Below are positions 23,913 to 32,808 of a stretch of DNA of 51,663 nt, piece by piece (positions within the stretch are counted from its first letter, which is position 1; each line of letters opens with the position of its first letter). The translations under genes were made by a program, and so were the position numbers. Source of the stretch: Thermostichus sp047462415 (GTDB taxonomy: Bacteria; Cyanobacteriota; Cyanobacteriia; Thermostichales; Thermostichaceae); the NCBI RefSeq assembly GCF_047462415.1, contig NZ_JANSJE010000021.1, forward strand, positions 1 through 51,663, read 5' to 3'. Under the pieces are notes generated by a model. That model was not told where the DNA came from. It saw nothing but the letters and a program-made list of their open reading frames with translations, and made no database searches.

Positions 23913-25010
23913 ATGGCCCGCGTCCTCGCCATCGAAACCAGTTGTGATGAAACGGCTGTGGCTGTGGTGGAGGCAGATGCGGCCTGGCCGGGGTTTGCCC
24001 CGCGGCAGCTCAGCTCTGTGGTGGCCAGCCAGATTGACCTTCATGCGGCCTATGGGGGCGTGGTGCCGGAGGTGGCCTCCCGCCGCCACGTGGAAACTCT
24101 GCCCTTTGTGCTGGAGTCCGCGCTGCACCAGGCCGGGCTGGGCGTGGCCGAGGTGGATGCTGTTGCCGTCACCTGTGCGCCGGGCCTGGTGGGATCCCTG
24201 CTGGTGGGGCTGATGGGGGCCAAGACCTTGGCCCTGCTCTACAACAAACCTTTGATCGGGGTGCACCATCTGGAGGGCCACCTGTTCAGCGGCTTTTTGA
24301 CCGAGCCCGACTTGCGTCCCCCTTGTCTCTGCCTTTTGGTTTCAGGGGGCCACACCAGCTTGATCTGGATGAAGGACTATGGGGAGTACCAGACGATGGG
24401 CCGCACCCGTGACGATGCTGCCGGCGAAGCCTTTGACAAGGTGGCGCGGCTGTTGGGGCTGGGCTATCCGGGCGGGCCGCCGATCGACCGCTGGGCGCAA
24501 CAAGGGGATCCCAACCGCTTCCCCCTGCCCGCGGGCAAGCTGGATCACCCCTACGACACCAGCTTCAGCGGCCTTAAGACGGCGGTGCTGCGCCTGGTGC
24601 AACAGTTGCAGCAGGAAGGCCGGGAACTGCCCGTGGCCGATATTGCTGCCAGCTTCCAGGCCTGCCTCACCCGCGTGCTGACCGAAAAAGCGGTGGCCTG
24701 TGCCGAGGCGCTGGGCCTCTCAACCCTGCTGGTTACAGGGGGGGTGGCCGCCAACCGGGAGCTGCGAGCTCGCCTGCTGGAAGCGGGCCGACCCAAGGGC
24801 CTGCGGGTGATCATCCCGCCTGTTGCCCTCTGTACCGACAACGCCGCCATGATCGGGGCAGCCGGCCTCTGCCACTGGCTGCGGGGAGAGATCTCACCCC
24901 TGGATCTGGGCGTAGCTTCGCGCCTGCCCCTGGAAGAGATCCCTGCCCTCTACGGCAAGGGGGGCAGAGATTACCGCGAGGTGCTAACGGGTTCTGCCGT
25001 TGCCCTCTGA
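23913..25010 (+). CDS. tsaD: tRNA N6-adenosine threonylcarbamoyltransferase
   Basis: 365 residues. Completes the universal t6A37 modification of ANN-decoding tRNAs. ASKHA-fold signatures: IETSCDETAVAVV (7-19), the metal-site histidines H119 and H123 in HHLEGH, VSGGHTSL and DDAAGEAFDKVARLLGLGYPGGP, then TGGVAANRELR and TDNAAMIGAAG near the end. The ATG at 23913 begins at the conserved MARVLAIETS. Its last 40 bases overlap the 3' end of convergent mnmG, another tRNA-modification gene. Confidence 0.97.
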   Translation: MARVLAIETSCDETAVAVVEADAAWPGFAPRQLSSVVASQIDLHAAYGGVVPEVASRRHVETLPFVLESALHQAGLGVAEVDAVAVTCAPGLVGSLLVGLMGAKTLALLYNKPLIGVHHLEGHLFSGFLTEPDLRPPCLCLLVSGGHTSLIWMKDYGEYQTMGRTRDDAAGEAFDKVARLLGLGYPGGPPIDRWAQQGDPNRFPLPAGKLDHPYDTSFSGLKTAVLRLVQQLQQEGRELPVADIAASFQACLTRVLTEKAVACAEALGLSTLLVTGGVAANRELRARLLEAGRPKGLRVIIPPVALCTDNAAMIGAAGLCHWLRGEISPLDLGVASRLPLEEIPALYGKGGRDYREVLTGSAVAL

Positions 25011-26905
25011 CGTTGCCGCACCTCGAGGTAGATGAGCAGGGCGTTGATGTCGGCGGGGTTGACGCCGCCAATGCGAGCGGCCTGGCCCACCGTCAGGGGT
25101 CGGACGGCCGCCAGTTTCTCCCGCGACTCTTTGGAGAGGGTGGGGATGGAGTGGTAGTCCAGATCGGGGGGCAGGGGGCGGTGGTACTGCTTGCTCACCT
25201 GCTCAATTTGGTTCTGCTGCCGCTGGATGTAGCCGCTGTATTTGACGGCAATTTCTGCTGCCTCCTGCTCAAAGGGATCCAGCTCCTCATTGCCCAAGCC
25301 CAGCTCCAGCAGGTCGGCGTAGTGGATCGGGTTGCGGCGCAGGATCTCGGCCAGCGTGGCGGATCCTTTGATCCCCTGGCCGGTCAATTGGCTGAGGTGG
25401 ATCCCGGCGGGGTCGTGGGCCTTAACCCGCTGGGTTTCCAGGCGCTCGATCTCGGCGGCAATGCGGGCTTGCTTGGCCTGGAAAAGAGACCAGCGGCGGT
25501 CGTCGATGAGGCCCCATTCCCGCCCCAGGGGGGTGAGGCGTTGGTCGGCATTGTCGGCGCGCAGGATAAGACGGTATTCGGAGCGGCTGGTGAGCATGCG
25601 GTAGGGCTCCCGCAGCTCTTTGGTGCAGAGGTCGTCGATGAGGGTGCCGATGTAGCTGGACTCGCGCGGCAGCGTCACCAGCGGCTTGCCCTGCACCAGG
25701 CGGGCGGCATTGATCCCGGCTATGAGCCCCTGGGCTGCCGCCTCCTCGTAGCCGGTGGTGCCGTTAATTTGGCCGGCGCAGAACAGCCCCTGCACTTTTT
25801 TGGTCATTAGGGTGGGGTAGAGCTGGGTAGCCGGCAGATAGTCGTATTCCACGGCGTAGGCAGGCCGCAGCATCACGCACCGCTCCAGGCCAGGCAAGGA
25901 GCGCAACATCTGGATCTGGATTTTCTCCGGCATCCCCGTCGAGAACCCCTGGATGTAGAGCTCCGGCAGATCCCGCCCTTCCGGCTCGATGAAAATTTGA
26001 TGGCTTTCCTTGTCGGCGAAACGGACGATCTTGTCTTCGATGCTGGGGCAGTAGCGGGGCCCCTTAGCCTCCACCCAACCGCCGTAGACCGGGGTCTCGT
26101 GGAGATTTTCGCGGATGATGCGATGGGTCTCCGGCGTGGTGCGGGTGAGGTAGCAGTCCATCTGCTCCTGCGGCACCCACACCTCCGGGTCGAAGCTAAA
26201 CCAGCGCACGTCGGGATCCCCTGGTTGCCGCTCCATCACGGAAAAATCGACGCTGCGGCGATCCACACGGGCAGGGGTGCCGGTTTTCAGCCGGCCCGTC
26301 TCAAAGCCCAGTTGGCGCAGGGTGTCGGTCAGGCCTTCGACGGCAAATTCCCCCGCCCTACCGGCAGGTTGCCAGTGGCGGCCAATCCAGATGCGCCCCC
26401 CCAGAAAGGTGCCCGTGGTCAAGATCACCGCCCCACAGCCGAGGACACTGCCAAAGTGGGTAACCACGCCCACCACCTCATCGTTGCGCCCCAGCACCAG
26501 GTCGGTGACGGTGCCCTCGCGAAGGGTCAGGTTGGGTTGGTTTTCCACCACCGAGCGCATCACCCGCGCGTACTCGCGTTTGTCGGTTTGCGCCCGCAAG
26601 GCCCACACCGCCGGCCCCCGCGAGCGGTTGAGCACCCGCTTTTGCAAATAGGTGCGGTCGGTAACCTTGCCCATCTCGCCGCCAAGGGCGTCGATTTCGT
26701 GCACCAGTTGCGACTTGGCCGGGCCGCCCACGGCGGGGTTACAGGGCTGCCAGGCAATCTTGTCCAGGTTCAACGTCAGCATCAAGGTATTGCAGCCCAA
26801 GCGTGCTGCCGCCAAGGCCGCTTCACAGCCGGAATGCCCCCCACCCACCACGATCACGTCGTAGTGGTCGAGAAAATCCACGTTGTCTCGTCCAACTTTG
26901 AGCAT
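24971..26905 (-). CDS. mnmG: tRNA uridine-5-carboxymethylaminomethyl modification enzyme
   Basis: 644 residues, the usual MnmG/GidA size. With MnmE it installs the carboxymethylaminomethyl group on the wobble uridine of several tRNAs using FAD. Seen: FAD motif VVGGGHSGCEAALAAARLG (20-38), NPAVGGPAKSQLVHEIDALGG, GTFLGG, YCPSIEDKIVRF, GLFCAGQINGTTGYEEAAAQGL and the helical C-terminal MnmE-interacting domain. The 3' end overlaps tsaD's 3' end by 40 bases on the other strand, so the C-terminal residues of both proteins are encoded by one stretch. Confidence 0.97.
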   Translation of the reverse strand: MLKVGRDNVDFLDHYDVIVVGGGHSGCEAALAAARLGCNTLMLTLNLDKIAWQPCNPAVGGPAKSQLVHEIDALGGEMGKVTDRTYLQKRVLNRSRGPAVWALRAQTDKREYARVMRSVVENQPNLTLREGTVTDLVLGRNDEVVGVVTHFGSVLGCGAVILTTGTFLGGRIWIGRHWQPAGRAGEFAVEGLTDTLRQLGFETGRLKTGTPARVDRRSVDFSVMERQPGDPDVRWFSFDPEVWVPQEQMDCYLTRTTPETHRIIRENLHETPVYGGWVEAKGPRYCPSIEDKIVRFADKESHQIFIEPEGRDLPELYIQGFSTGMPEKIQIQMLRSLPGLERCVMLRPAYAVEYDYLPATQLYPTLMTKKVQGLFCAGQINGTTGYEEAAAQGLIAGINAARLVQGKPLVTLPRESSYIGTLIDDLCTKELREPYRMLTSRSEYRLILRADNADQRLTPLGREWGLIDDRRWSLFQAKQARIAAEIERLETQRVKAHDPAGIHLSQLTGQGIKGSATLAEILRRNPIHYADLLELGLGNEELDPFEQEAAEIAVKYSGYIQRQQNQIEQVSKQYHRPLPPDLDYHSIPTLSKESREKLAAVRPLTVGQAARIGGVNPADINALLIYLEVRQRQRATAEPVSTSR

Positions 26906-27128
26906 CGGATTGCCCCTTGCTGGCTACCGGGATCCCCTATCCCAATTGGGTTGTTACAGCTTGTTTCTCCAGTCTAGCGATGGATAGAGGGCTATCCCCA
27001 AATCTCGGCAAGAGGAAAAGGCTCCTTGGCCAGACCCCCACCAGTTTGCCGCCCCGAGGTTGCCCAAACCGGCCAGGATCCCGCTCTCCCCAGTCGAATC
27101 TAATCCAGACTATTTTAGTCGGATTTGG
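26906..27128. other. Divergent spacer between mnmG and the thrC promoter
   Basis: This holds the mnmG upstream region and no recognisable gene. A TTGTTACAGCTTG segment near 26949 and other AT-rich steps are present, but no clear promoter toward mnmG can be defined. Confidence 0.4.
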
Positions 27129-27157
27129 TTGACGGGATAGATCGGGGGTGATAAGAT
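27129..27157 (+). promoter_or_regulatory. Sigma-70 type promoter of thrC
   Basis: TTGACG (27129-27134) and TAAGAT (27152-27157) are separated by exactly 17 bases, five and four matches respectively to the consensus boxes. Start near 27164, giving a leader of about 50 bases; GGGGGTGATAAGATGGCCCCC around the -10 box is partly self-complementary. Confidence 0.7.
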
Positions 27158-27212
27158 GGCCCCCGACGATGGGTAAACAAGATCCAGCCCTTTCTCCTGC
27201 CTGAGGCTCCCT

Positions 27213-28553
27213 ATGACGCAAACCCTTTCCCAACGCCCGCTCGTGCCTGCCGCTGCCCCGGCGGCTCCTGCCCTGCGCAACCCCCAGGTGGGCTTCAGCC
27301 GCTTGCGCTGCCGCGAATGTGGGGCTGAGTACGAGCCGGTGGCTAAGCACGTGTGCGACCTGTGTTTTGGCCCCCTGGAAGTGGTCTACGACTACGACTG
27401 GCTCAAGGGCGCCGTCAGCCGGCAGAGCATCCAGGCCGGGCCGCTGTCCATCTGGCGCTATCGGCCTTTTCTGCCGGTGGTTTCGGAGCGGCCCATCGAT
27501 GTGGGCACCGGCATGACGCCTCTGGTGAAGGCGGAGCGGCTGGGCCGGCGGTTGGGGTTGAAAAACCTCTACATCAAAAATGACGCCGTCAACATGCCCA
27601 CCCTCAGCTTTAAGGATCGGGTGGTGTCGGTGGCCCTAACCCGCGCCAAGGAGCTGGGCTTTACCACCGTTTCCTGCGCCAGCACGGGCAATCTGGCCAA
27701 CTCCACCGCCGCCATTGCCGCCCACGCCGGCTTGGATTGTGTCATCTTCATCCCGGCGGACTTAGAAGCGGGTAAGGTGCTGGGATCCCTCATCTACAAC
27801 CCCATCGTCATGGCGGTGGAGGGCAACTACGACCAGGTCAATCGCCTCTGCGCCGAGGTGGCCGATCGCTACGGCTGGGGCTTTGTCAACATCAACCTGC
27901 GCCCCTACTACGCAGAAGGCTCGAAAACCCTGGCTTACGAAGTGGTGGAGCAACTGGGGTGGCAACTGCCGGATCAGGTGGTGATCCCGCTGGCGTCCGG
28001 ATCCCTGTACACCAAGATTTACAAAGGTTTCCAGGAGTTTGTGAAGGTGGGGCTGGTGGCGGAGAAGCCGGTTACCTTCCACGGCGCCCAGGCCCAGGGC
28101 TGTGCACCCATTGCCCAGGCCTTTCGCGAAGGACGGGATTTTGTTACTCCTGTTAAGCCCAATACCATCGCCAAGTCCATTGCCATCGGCAACCCTGCCG
28201 ACGGCATCTACGCCCTGGAGATCGCCCGCAAGACCGGCGGCCAGATCGCGACGGCCACGGATCCCGAGATCATCGCTGGCATCAAGCTCCTGGCCGAGAC
28301 CGAAGGCATCTTCACTGAGACCGCCGGCGGCACCACCATCGCCGTGCTCAAACACCTGGCCGAAGCCGGCCAGCTCGATCCTGAGGCGGTTACGGTTGCC
28401 TATATTACCGGCAACGGCTTGAAGACCCAGGAGGCAGTACAGGCGCAGGTGGGCCATCCGCTGCTGATCTCGCCCAAGCTGGAGAGCTTTGAACAGGCGT
28501 TGGAGCGGGCCCGTACGCTGGAGCGGCTGGACTGGCAAGAGGCCTCGGTTTGA
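27213..28553 (+). CDS. thrC: Threonine synthase
   Basis: 446 residues. PLP enzyme converting O-phosphohomoserine to threonine. An N-terminal zinc-ribbon-like segment (CRECG near residue 34, CDLC near 48) precedes the catalytic fold. Seen: NMPTLSFKDR with the Schiff-base lysine, the phosphate-binding SCASTGNLANSTAA, and the long C-terminal domain. This is the shorter, plant/archaeal-like class. ATG at 27213; promoter as annotated. A fasciclin gene and a sulfur-carrier gene follow in the same direction (93 and 36 base gaps). Confidence 0.95.
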   Translation: MTQTLSQRPLVPAAAPAAPALRNPQVGFSRLRCRECGAEYEPVAKHVCDLCFGPLEVVYDYDWLKGAVSRQSIQAGPLSIWRYRPFLPVVSERPIDVGTGMTPLVKAERLGRRLGLKNLYIKNDAVNMPTLSFKDRVVSVALTRAKELGFTTVSCASTGNLANSTAAIAAHAGLDCVIFIPADLEAGKVLGSLIYNPIVMAVEGNYDQVNRLCAEVADRYGWGFVNINLRPYYAEGSKTLAYEVVEQLGWQLPDQVVIPLASGSLYTKIYKGFQEFVKVGLVAEKPVTFHGAQAQGCAPIAQAFREGRDFVTPVKPNTIAKSIAIGNPADGIYALEIARKTGGQIATATDPEIIAGIKLLAETEGIFTETAGGTTIAVLKHLAEAGQLDPEAVTVAYITGNGLKTQEAVQAQVGHPLLISPKLESFEQALERARTLERLDWQEASV

Positions 28554-28646
28554 AGCGAGGGGGATCCCCCTGGGCTCTTAACGGAGTCTTAATGAAGAAC
28601 TGTTACGATCCCTGGTACAGGCCCACTTGCTCAGGAGCTTTGCACC

Positions 28647-29171
28647 ATGCCTATCTTTCGTTCTGTCCGTCACTTTGCGCGTCGCTGCCTGCCGGTGGCG
28701 GTAGCGGTGTTGACCCCTCTTGCTTTGGCTCCCACGGCTCGGCCCCAGGGGCTGAACACCATTGCCGTTGAGCTGGAAACTTTGCCCAGCAGCTACTCGA
28801 CGTTGGCGGCGGCTTTGCGGGCGGCGGGGCTGAACACGGCGTTGGCGGGGCCGGGGCCATTTACGATCTTTGCCCCTTCCAATGTAGCTTTTGGCCAACT
28901 GCCGCCGGGCACCGTAGAGACGTTGTTGCAGCCGGCCAACCGGGATCAGCTCACCCGCATCCTCACCTATCATGTGGTGCCGGGGCGGATTACCTCGTTT
29001 GACCTGCGGCCCGGCCAATCGACTACTCTGACCACCTTGGCAGGGCTGCCGCTGCGGGTGCAGGTGGGATCCGATGGCAGCATCCGGGTCAACGGGGCCA
29101 ACGTGAACCTGGCGGATATTCCGGTCTCGAACGGGGTGATTCACGGCATTGACGGGGTGCTGCTACCCTAG
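28647..29171 (+). CDS. Secreted fasciclin (FAS1) domain protein
   Basis: 174 residues. A basic N-terminus and hydrophobic stretch (RRCLPVAVAVLTPLALAP) form a signal peptide, followed by one FAS1 domain with its hallmarks: FTIFAPSNVAFGQLPPGTVETLL (H1), ILTYHVVPGRI (YH motif) and GVIHGIDGVLLP (H2). FAS1 domains mediate adhesion or protein contacts. The ATG at 28647 follows AGGAG. Unlike the second FAS1 gene at 41922 it is exported and is not part of the CO2-uptake operon. Confidence 0.9.
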   Translation: MPIFRSVRHFARRCLPVAVAVLTPLALAPTARPQGLNTIAVELETLPSSYSTLAAALRAAGLNTALAGPGPFTIFAPSNVAFGQLPPGTVETLLQPANRDQLTRILTYHVVPGRITSFDLRPGQSTTLTTLAGLPLRVQVGSDGSIRVNGANVNLADIPVSNGVIHGIDGVLLP

Positions 29172-29207
29172 TCTTCTAATGTTGGTCGATGGACGAAGCA
29201 TTGGCTT

Positions 29208-29483
29208 ATGGCGGTCAAGGTGTTGATTCCCACCACGCTGCGGGCACTCACCCGGGATCAGGAGGTGGTGAATTGCGAGGGATCCACAGTTCGGGAGTTG
29301 CTGGAGGCCTTGGAGCAGAGCTATCCGGGCATCAAGGCGCGGCTGTGCGACGAGAAGGGGGAATTGCGCCGCTTTGTCAATTTTTATGTCAACAGCGAAG
29401 ATATTCGTTTCCTCAACGGCTCCGACACCCCTCTTCAGGATGGGGATGAGGTGAGCATCGTCCCTGCTGTTGCCGGGGGCTGA
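29208..29483 (+). CDS. Ubiquitin-like sulfur carrier protein, MoaD/CysO type
   Basis: 91 residues ending in the diglycine GG needed for thiocarboxylation. The body follows the MoaD/ThiS beta-grasp pattern. The segment RRFVNFYVNSEDIRFLNG and the end DGDEVSIVPAVAGG resemble mycobacterial CysO, a carrier used for cysteine synthesis, more than MoaD proper. CysO works with a PLP enzyme (CysM) and a metalloprotease (Mec). Here the PLP neighbour is thrC, and no mec-like gene is seen. Its job could be sulfur delivery in amino-acid synthesis, or molybdopterin synthesis; the choice is inference. Confidence 0.85.
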   Translation: MAVKVLIPTTLRALTRDQEVVNCEGSTVRELLEALEQSYPGIKARLCDEKGELRRFVNFYVNSEDIRFLNGSDTPLQDGDEVSIVPAVAGG

Positions 29484-29500
29484 GGCCTGCCGAGCCTGCC

Positions 29501-30088
29501 GTGGATCCCAGGGATTGGTTAAGCCAGCCGGCGCCGCTGGTGGCGCCTGCTTTGCTGGGCATGGTGCTGGTGCGGCAATTTGCCGATGGGCTGCAGGTGC
29601 GGGCCCAGATCGTGGAAACGGAAGCCTACACCGCCGGAGATCCGGCTTGCCACGCCTATCGCCGCAAGACCCGGCGCAATCAGGTGATGTTCGGGCCGCC
29701 GGGCCATCTCTACGTCTATCGCATCTACGGCCTCTACCACTGCTTGAACATCGTCACCGACGCGGAAGGGATCCCCTCGGCAGTTTTGATCCGGGCAGCC
29801 CAGTTGGATTGCCTGCCGGAGTGGATCCCGGCCAGTAAGCGCTCGAAGCCTGCACGGGTGGCGTCAGGGCCGGGCCTGCTCTGTCAGGCGTTGCGCATCG
29901 ACGGATCCCACAACGGCTGGCGGCTGGAGCGGGCGGAAGCCGGCCAGGAAGGCATTTGGCTAGAGGGATCCCCCGCTTGGGAAGCACAGTTGCCCATCGT
30001 CCAGACCACCCGCATTGGCATTACCCATGGGGCCGAGCTCCCCTGGCGCTGGTACATTAAGGATCATCCGACGGTGTCGCGCTATTAG
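29501..30088 (+). CDS. DNA-3-methyladenine glycosylase (AAG/MPG type)
   Basis: 195 residues with a GTG start at 29501. Excises alkylated and deaminated purines in base-excision repair. Family marks: LLGMVLVRQF, VETEAYTAGDPACHAYRRKTRRN (catalytic glutamate region), MFGPPGHLYVYRIYGLYHCLN, and GPGLLCQALRID near the C-terminus. Begins 17 bases after the sulfur-carrier stop and so probably ends the thrC-side transcript. It converges with the esterase gene; one base separates their stop codons. Confidence 0.93.
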   Translation: MDPRDWLSQPAPLVAPALLGMVLVRQFADGLQVRAQIVETEAYTAGDPACHAYRRKTRRNQVMFGPPGHLYVYRIYGLYHCLNIVTDAEGIPSAVLIRAAQLDCLPEWIPASKRSKPARVASGPGLLCQALRIDGSHNGWRLERAEAGQEGIWLEGSPAWEAQLPIVQTTRIGITHGAELPWRWYIKDHPTVSRY

Positions 30089-30089
30089 G

Positions 30090-30794
30090 TCACGCTTTCA
30101 TTGGCGAATCTCTTCTATCCAACCGGTTTTGCAACCACGTCTGAATATCCCGCAGGCTCTCCGGAGCAACTTCATGGCCCATCTCGTACTCGCGATAGGT
30201 GAAGTTCAGCGGCAACGGGGCGAAATAGTCCCGGATCTGGCGGCCAAAAGCAATCGGCAAAACGGCATCGGCAGTGCCATGAACCGCCAAGATGGCCAGG
30301 TGTTTCATCCGCTCCGGCTCCACCGCCTCGGCCAGGATCTCTGGAGATAGGCGCCCACTCATCGCCACCACCCCTGCCAGCTTCTCCGGCTGGGTCAGAG
30401 CCAAATACAGGCTCATGATCGCCCCCTGGCTAAACCCCAGCAAATACACCTGGCCTGGATCCAAAGCAAGATTAGAAAGATCCGGGAGCCCATCCGGCAA
30501 CACCTGCTCCAGAAAGCGGCTCAGGAGCTGGAGGCTATCGCGTGCCTGCTGCGGATCCCCCACCAGCCCTTCCGGCGTCCAGGCCATTTCAAACCAGGCA
30601 AACCCGCCTACACCCCAAGCAATGGGGGCTCTCAAGCTGATCACCGCAAACCGGGGATCCAGATAGGGAGCCAACTGGAACAAGTCCCCCTCGTGGCTGC
30701 CGATCCCGTGCAGCATCACCAACACAGGTGCGGATCCCAGGCCGGCTTGGCGGGGGGGCTGAAAGCGGTAGGCGAGGGGCAAAGGGGGAGACAC
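30090..30794 (-). CDS. Carboxylesterase/phospholipase family hydrolase
   Basis: 234 residues, alpha/beta hydrolase of the phospholipase/carboxylesterase group. Seen: oxyanion segment MLHGIGSHEGD, nucleophile Ser122 in GFSQG, Asp176 in VHGTADAVLP and His207 in EMGHEVAPE. No signal peptide, so cytosolic. Reads from a GTG at 30794, 24 bases after the hemF stop, suggesting co-transcription with hemF. The substrate (short acyl esters, acyl-thioesters) cannot be told from sequence. Confidence 0.88.
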   Translation of the reverse strand: MSPPLPLAYRFQPPRQAGLGSAPVLVMLHGIGSHEGDLFQLAPYLDPRFAVISLRAPIAWGVGGFAWFEMAWTPEGLVGDPQQARDSLQLLSRFLEQVLPDGLPDLSNLALDPGQVYLLGFSQGAIMSLYLALTQPEKLAGVVAMSGRLSPEILAEAVEPERMKHLAILAVHGTADAVLPIAFGRQIRDYFAPLPLNFTYREYEMGHEVAPESLRDIQTWLQNRLDRRDSPMKA

Positions 30795-30818
30795 ACAGAC
30801 ATCCTCCAGACGGGGAAC

Positions 30819-31835
30819 CTACGCCCAATCCTGGGGGTGCCGCAGAACCTGGTAGAGCTTGGCTTCCCAGGTGCCCGGCTGCGGCTCGTAGCCGTATTCC
30901 CAGCGCACCAACGGCGGCAGCGACATCAGGATCGACTCGGTGCGGCCTTGGGTCTGGAGCCCGAAGATCGTGCCCCGGTCGTAGACCAGGTTAAACTCCA
31001 CATAGCGCCCGCGCCGATAGAGCTGGAATTGTCGCTCCTGCTCCCCCCATTCCATTCCCTGGCGCCGCTCCACAATGGGCACATAGGCCGGCAAAAAGGC
31101 CTCACCACAGGCTTGCACCAGCTCAAAAAGGTGCTCCCAACTGCGGCATCCCACCCGCACTTGCAGCGGTGGCGGTTCAGTCGCAAGCTGGTCGGGATCC
31201 CCTTCTGCCTGACCCTCAGGACGGTAAAGGAGGCCGGGGCGCTCATCCTGATAGTCGAAGAAAATGCCGCCAACGCCGCGGGCCTCACCCCGGTGGGGCA
31301 GGAAAAAGTAGCGGTCGCACCAGATCTTGAAAGCCGGGTAGTAGGCGGGATCCAAGCGGTCACAGGCCGCCTTGATGGTGCGGTGAAAATGGGCCGCATC
31401 CTCCTCAAACAGGTAATAGGGGGTGAGATCCATGCCGCCCCCAAACCACCAAACCGGCCCCGCCTCGAAATAGCGATAGTTCAGGTGAACCGTCGGCACG
31501 TAAGGGTTACGGGGGTGCAGCACCATGGAAGTGCCGGTGGCATAGAAAGAATGCCCTGCCGCTTCTGGGCGCTGTTTCAGAATCGAGGGGGGCAGATGGG
31601 ATCCGAACACCTCGGAAAAATTGACCCCCCCCTGCTCAAATACGTCTCCCTGCTGGATGACCCGCGAGCGCCCACCCCCTCCGCCAGGGCGTTCCCAACG
31701 GTCTTCGCGAAACTTGGCTTTGCCATCCAGGGCTTCCAGACGGGCACAGATGTCATCCTGTAGGCGCTGCATGAACCGGCTCACCTGTTGGCGGGCGTCC
31801 ACCGGCAGCGCTGTCGGGCTTGAGGCCAGCATCAT
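30819..31835 (-). CDS. hemF: Oxygen-dependent coproporphyrinogen III oxidase
   Basis: 338 residues. Decarboxylates coproporphyrinogen III to protoporphyrinogen IX with O2, on the way to heme and chlorophyll. Strongly conserved blocks: SHLPP, FYATGTSMVLHPRNPYVPTVHLNYRYFE, WWFGGGMDLTPYYLFEEDAAHFH, YFFLPHRGEARGVGGIFFDY and RRGRYVEFNLVYDRGTIFGLQTQGRTESILMSLPP. Two adjacent ATG codons (31835, 31832) are possible starts. ycf34, an iron-sulfur protein gene, lies upstream on the same strand. Confidence 0.97.
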   Translation of the reverse strand: MMLASSPTALPVDARQQVSRFMQRLQDDICARLEALDGKAKFREDRWERPGGGGGRSRVIQQGDVFEQGGVNFSEVFGSHLPPSILKQRPEAAGHSFYATGTSMVLHPRNPYVPTVHLNYRYFEAGPVWWFGGGMDLTPYYLFEEDAAHFHRTIKAACDRLDPAYYPAFKIWCDRYFFLPHRGEARGVGGIFFDYQDERPGLLYRPEGQAEGDPDQLATEPPPLQVRVGCRSWEHLFELVQACGEAFLPAYVPIVERRQGMEWGEQERQFQLYRRGRYVEFNLVYDRGTIFGLQTQGRTESILMSLPPLVRWEYGYEPQPGTWEAKLYQVLRHPQDWA

Positions 31836-31974
31836 CGTCTTCCTATCTCTCGCAACTTGCCAAAAACATCCCCAGTCCCAACAAACCCTCTCAAGCTGGG
31901 GCAGCCGAACCCAAGAGCTCTGACCGCCCCTGGACGGTACAGTGCGCAGCTTAGGTCCAGGCCATTCTGGGATC

Positions 31975-32217
31975 TTACGTGGGAACCGCCTCGTAGGGAC
32001 GGAGCCGCGCCCATTTGTTCCGTTCCTCGCGAAAGCTCTGGCAGCCCACCACATCCCATTCCATCTCCGTGCCGCCGTTGCGGATATTGACATTGATCTG
32101 GGGGCCTTGCGGCTCAAAATCCGGCGTCAGGGTGAGGTGGGGCTGCTGATGCTGCGCTTCCACGGCATGGTAGGTGGTGCAGCGGTCTACGTAGTAGCAG
32201 TGAATACAAATACACAT
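31975..32217 (-). CDS. ycf34: Ycf34 iron-sulfur protein
   Basis: 80 residues. The start MCICIHCYYVDRCTTYHAVE with cysteines at 2, 4, 7 and 13, and the later INVNIR and EWDVVGC segments, match Ycf34, a protein retained in red algal plastids and cyanobacteria. Work in Synechocystis linked it to an iron-sulfur cluster and to photosynthetic electron-transport regulation. The ATG at 32217 is placed before the cysteine motif; five upstream in-frame codons begin with non-ATG. It may share a transcript with hemF (139-base gap). Confidence 0.9.
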   Translation of the reverse strand: MCICIHCYYVDRCTTYHAVEAQHQQPHLTLTPDFEPQGPQINVNIRNGGTEMEWDVVGCQSFREERNKWARLRPYEAVPT

Positions 32218-32431
32218 GGTTGCTGCCTGCAAGAGACGGTTCCCGATCTCGAGAGTAGCATCCGGCCCTTTTCTAGACAGGGGATCCCCTCTTTCTCAGC
32301 CGGCTCTTGAGATATTTCTTAGCAAACAGAGGCATCTCCTCGTCTCTCATCTAAAATCTCGACATACTTCTCAGGCTGAGGCTGGATCTGCCTCTAGGAT
32401 CGAACTATCCAGGCTATCCCAAGGAATTGCC

Positions 32432-32725
32432 ATGAACACCCACACCCGCTACCGCTTCACCTGCACCCTCTCCTTTGGAGATATTTACGGCCAGATCATC
32501 ATTTGGTTGATTGTCATCTTTGCCAGCCTGGGCGCTGCCCTCTCCCTGATGAATAGCCCCCTCTATGCCTTTCTCACCATCGCCCTGATTTTGGTCATTT
32601 CCCTGCCTTTTTTGCTCTTCGCCTTTGTGACCACCCTGCTCAACCACATCGAGTTTGTGGCCGTTCCCCCTGAGGCAGAGGAAGAGCGAGCTGTGGCAGC
32701 CAAGTCGCGGATGGCCGTCGGCTAG
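32432..32725 (+). CDS. Small membrane protein of unknown function
   Basis: 97 residues. Two hydrophobic helices (~18-38 and ~44-66) separated by a short loop, soluble charged C-terminus (EAEEERAVAAKSRMAVG). No family recognised. The ATG follows AAGGAATTGCC. A hairpin 42 bases after the stop may terminate it. It is divergent from ycf34; the 214-base gap holds both promoters. Confidence 0.75.
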   Translation: MNTHTRYRFTCTLSFGDIYGQIIIWLIVIFASLGAALSLMNSPLYAFLTIALILVISLPFLLFAFVTTLLNHIEFVAVPPEAEEERAVAAKSRMAVG

Positions 32726-32766
32726 CAGCCAGTGGGCCCCTTCCGGCGCTAAGGATGCCGCAGGTT

Positions 32767-32798
32767 GGCCAGCCGTTTCGGTGGCCAGCGGGGCTTTC
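32767..32798 (+). terminator. Probable terminator after the small membrane protein gene
   Basis: GGCCA-g-CCG (32767-32775) pairs with CGG-TGGCC (32779-32786) around a TTT loop with one bulged base, followed by GGGGCTTTCT. The T tract is weak, so termination efficiency is uncertain. Confidence 0.45.
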
Positions 32799-32808
32799 TG
32801 CTTAATAC

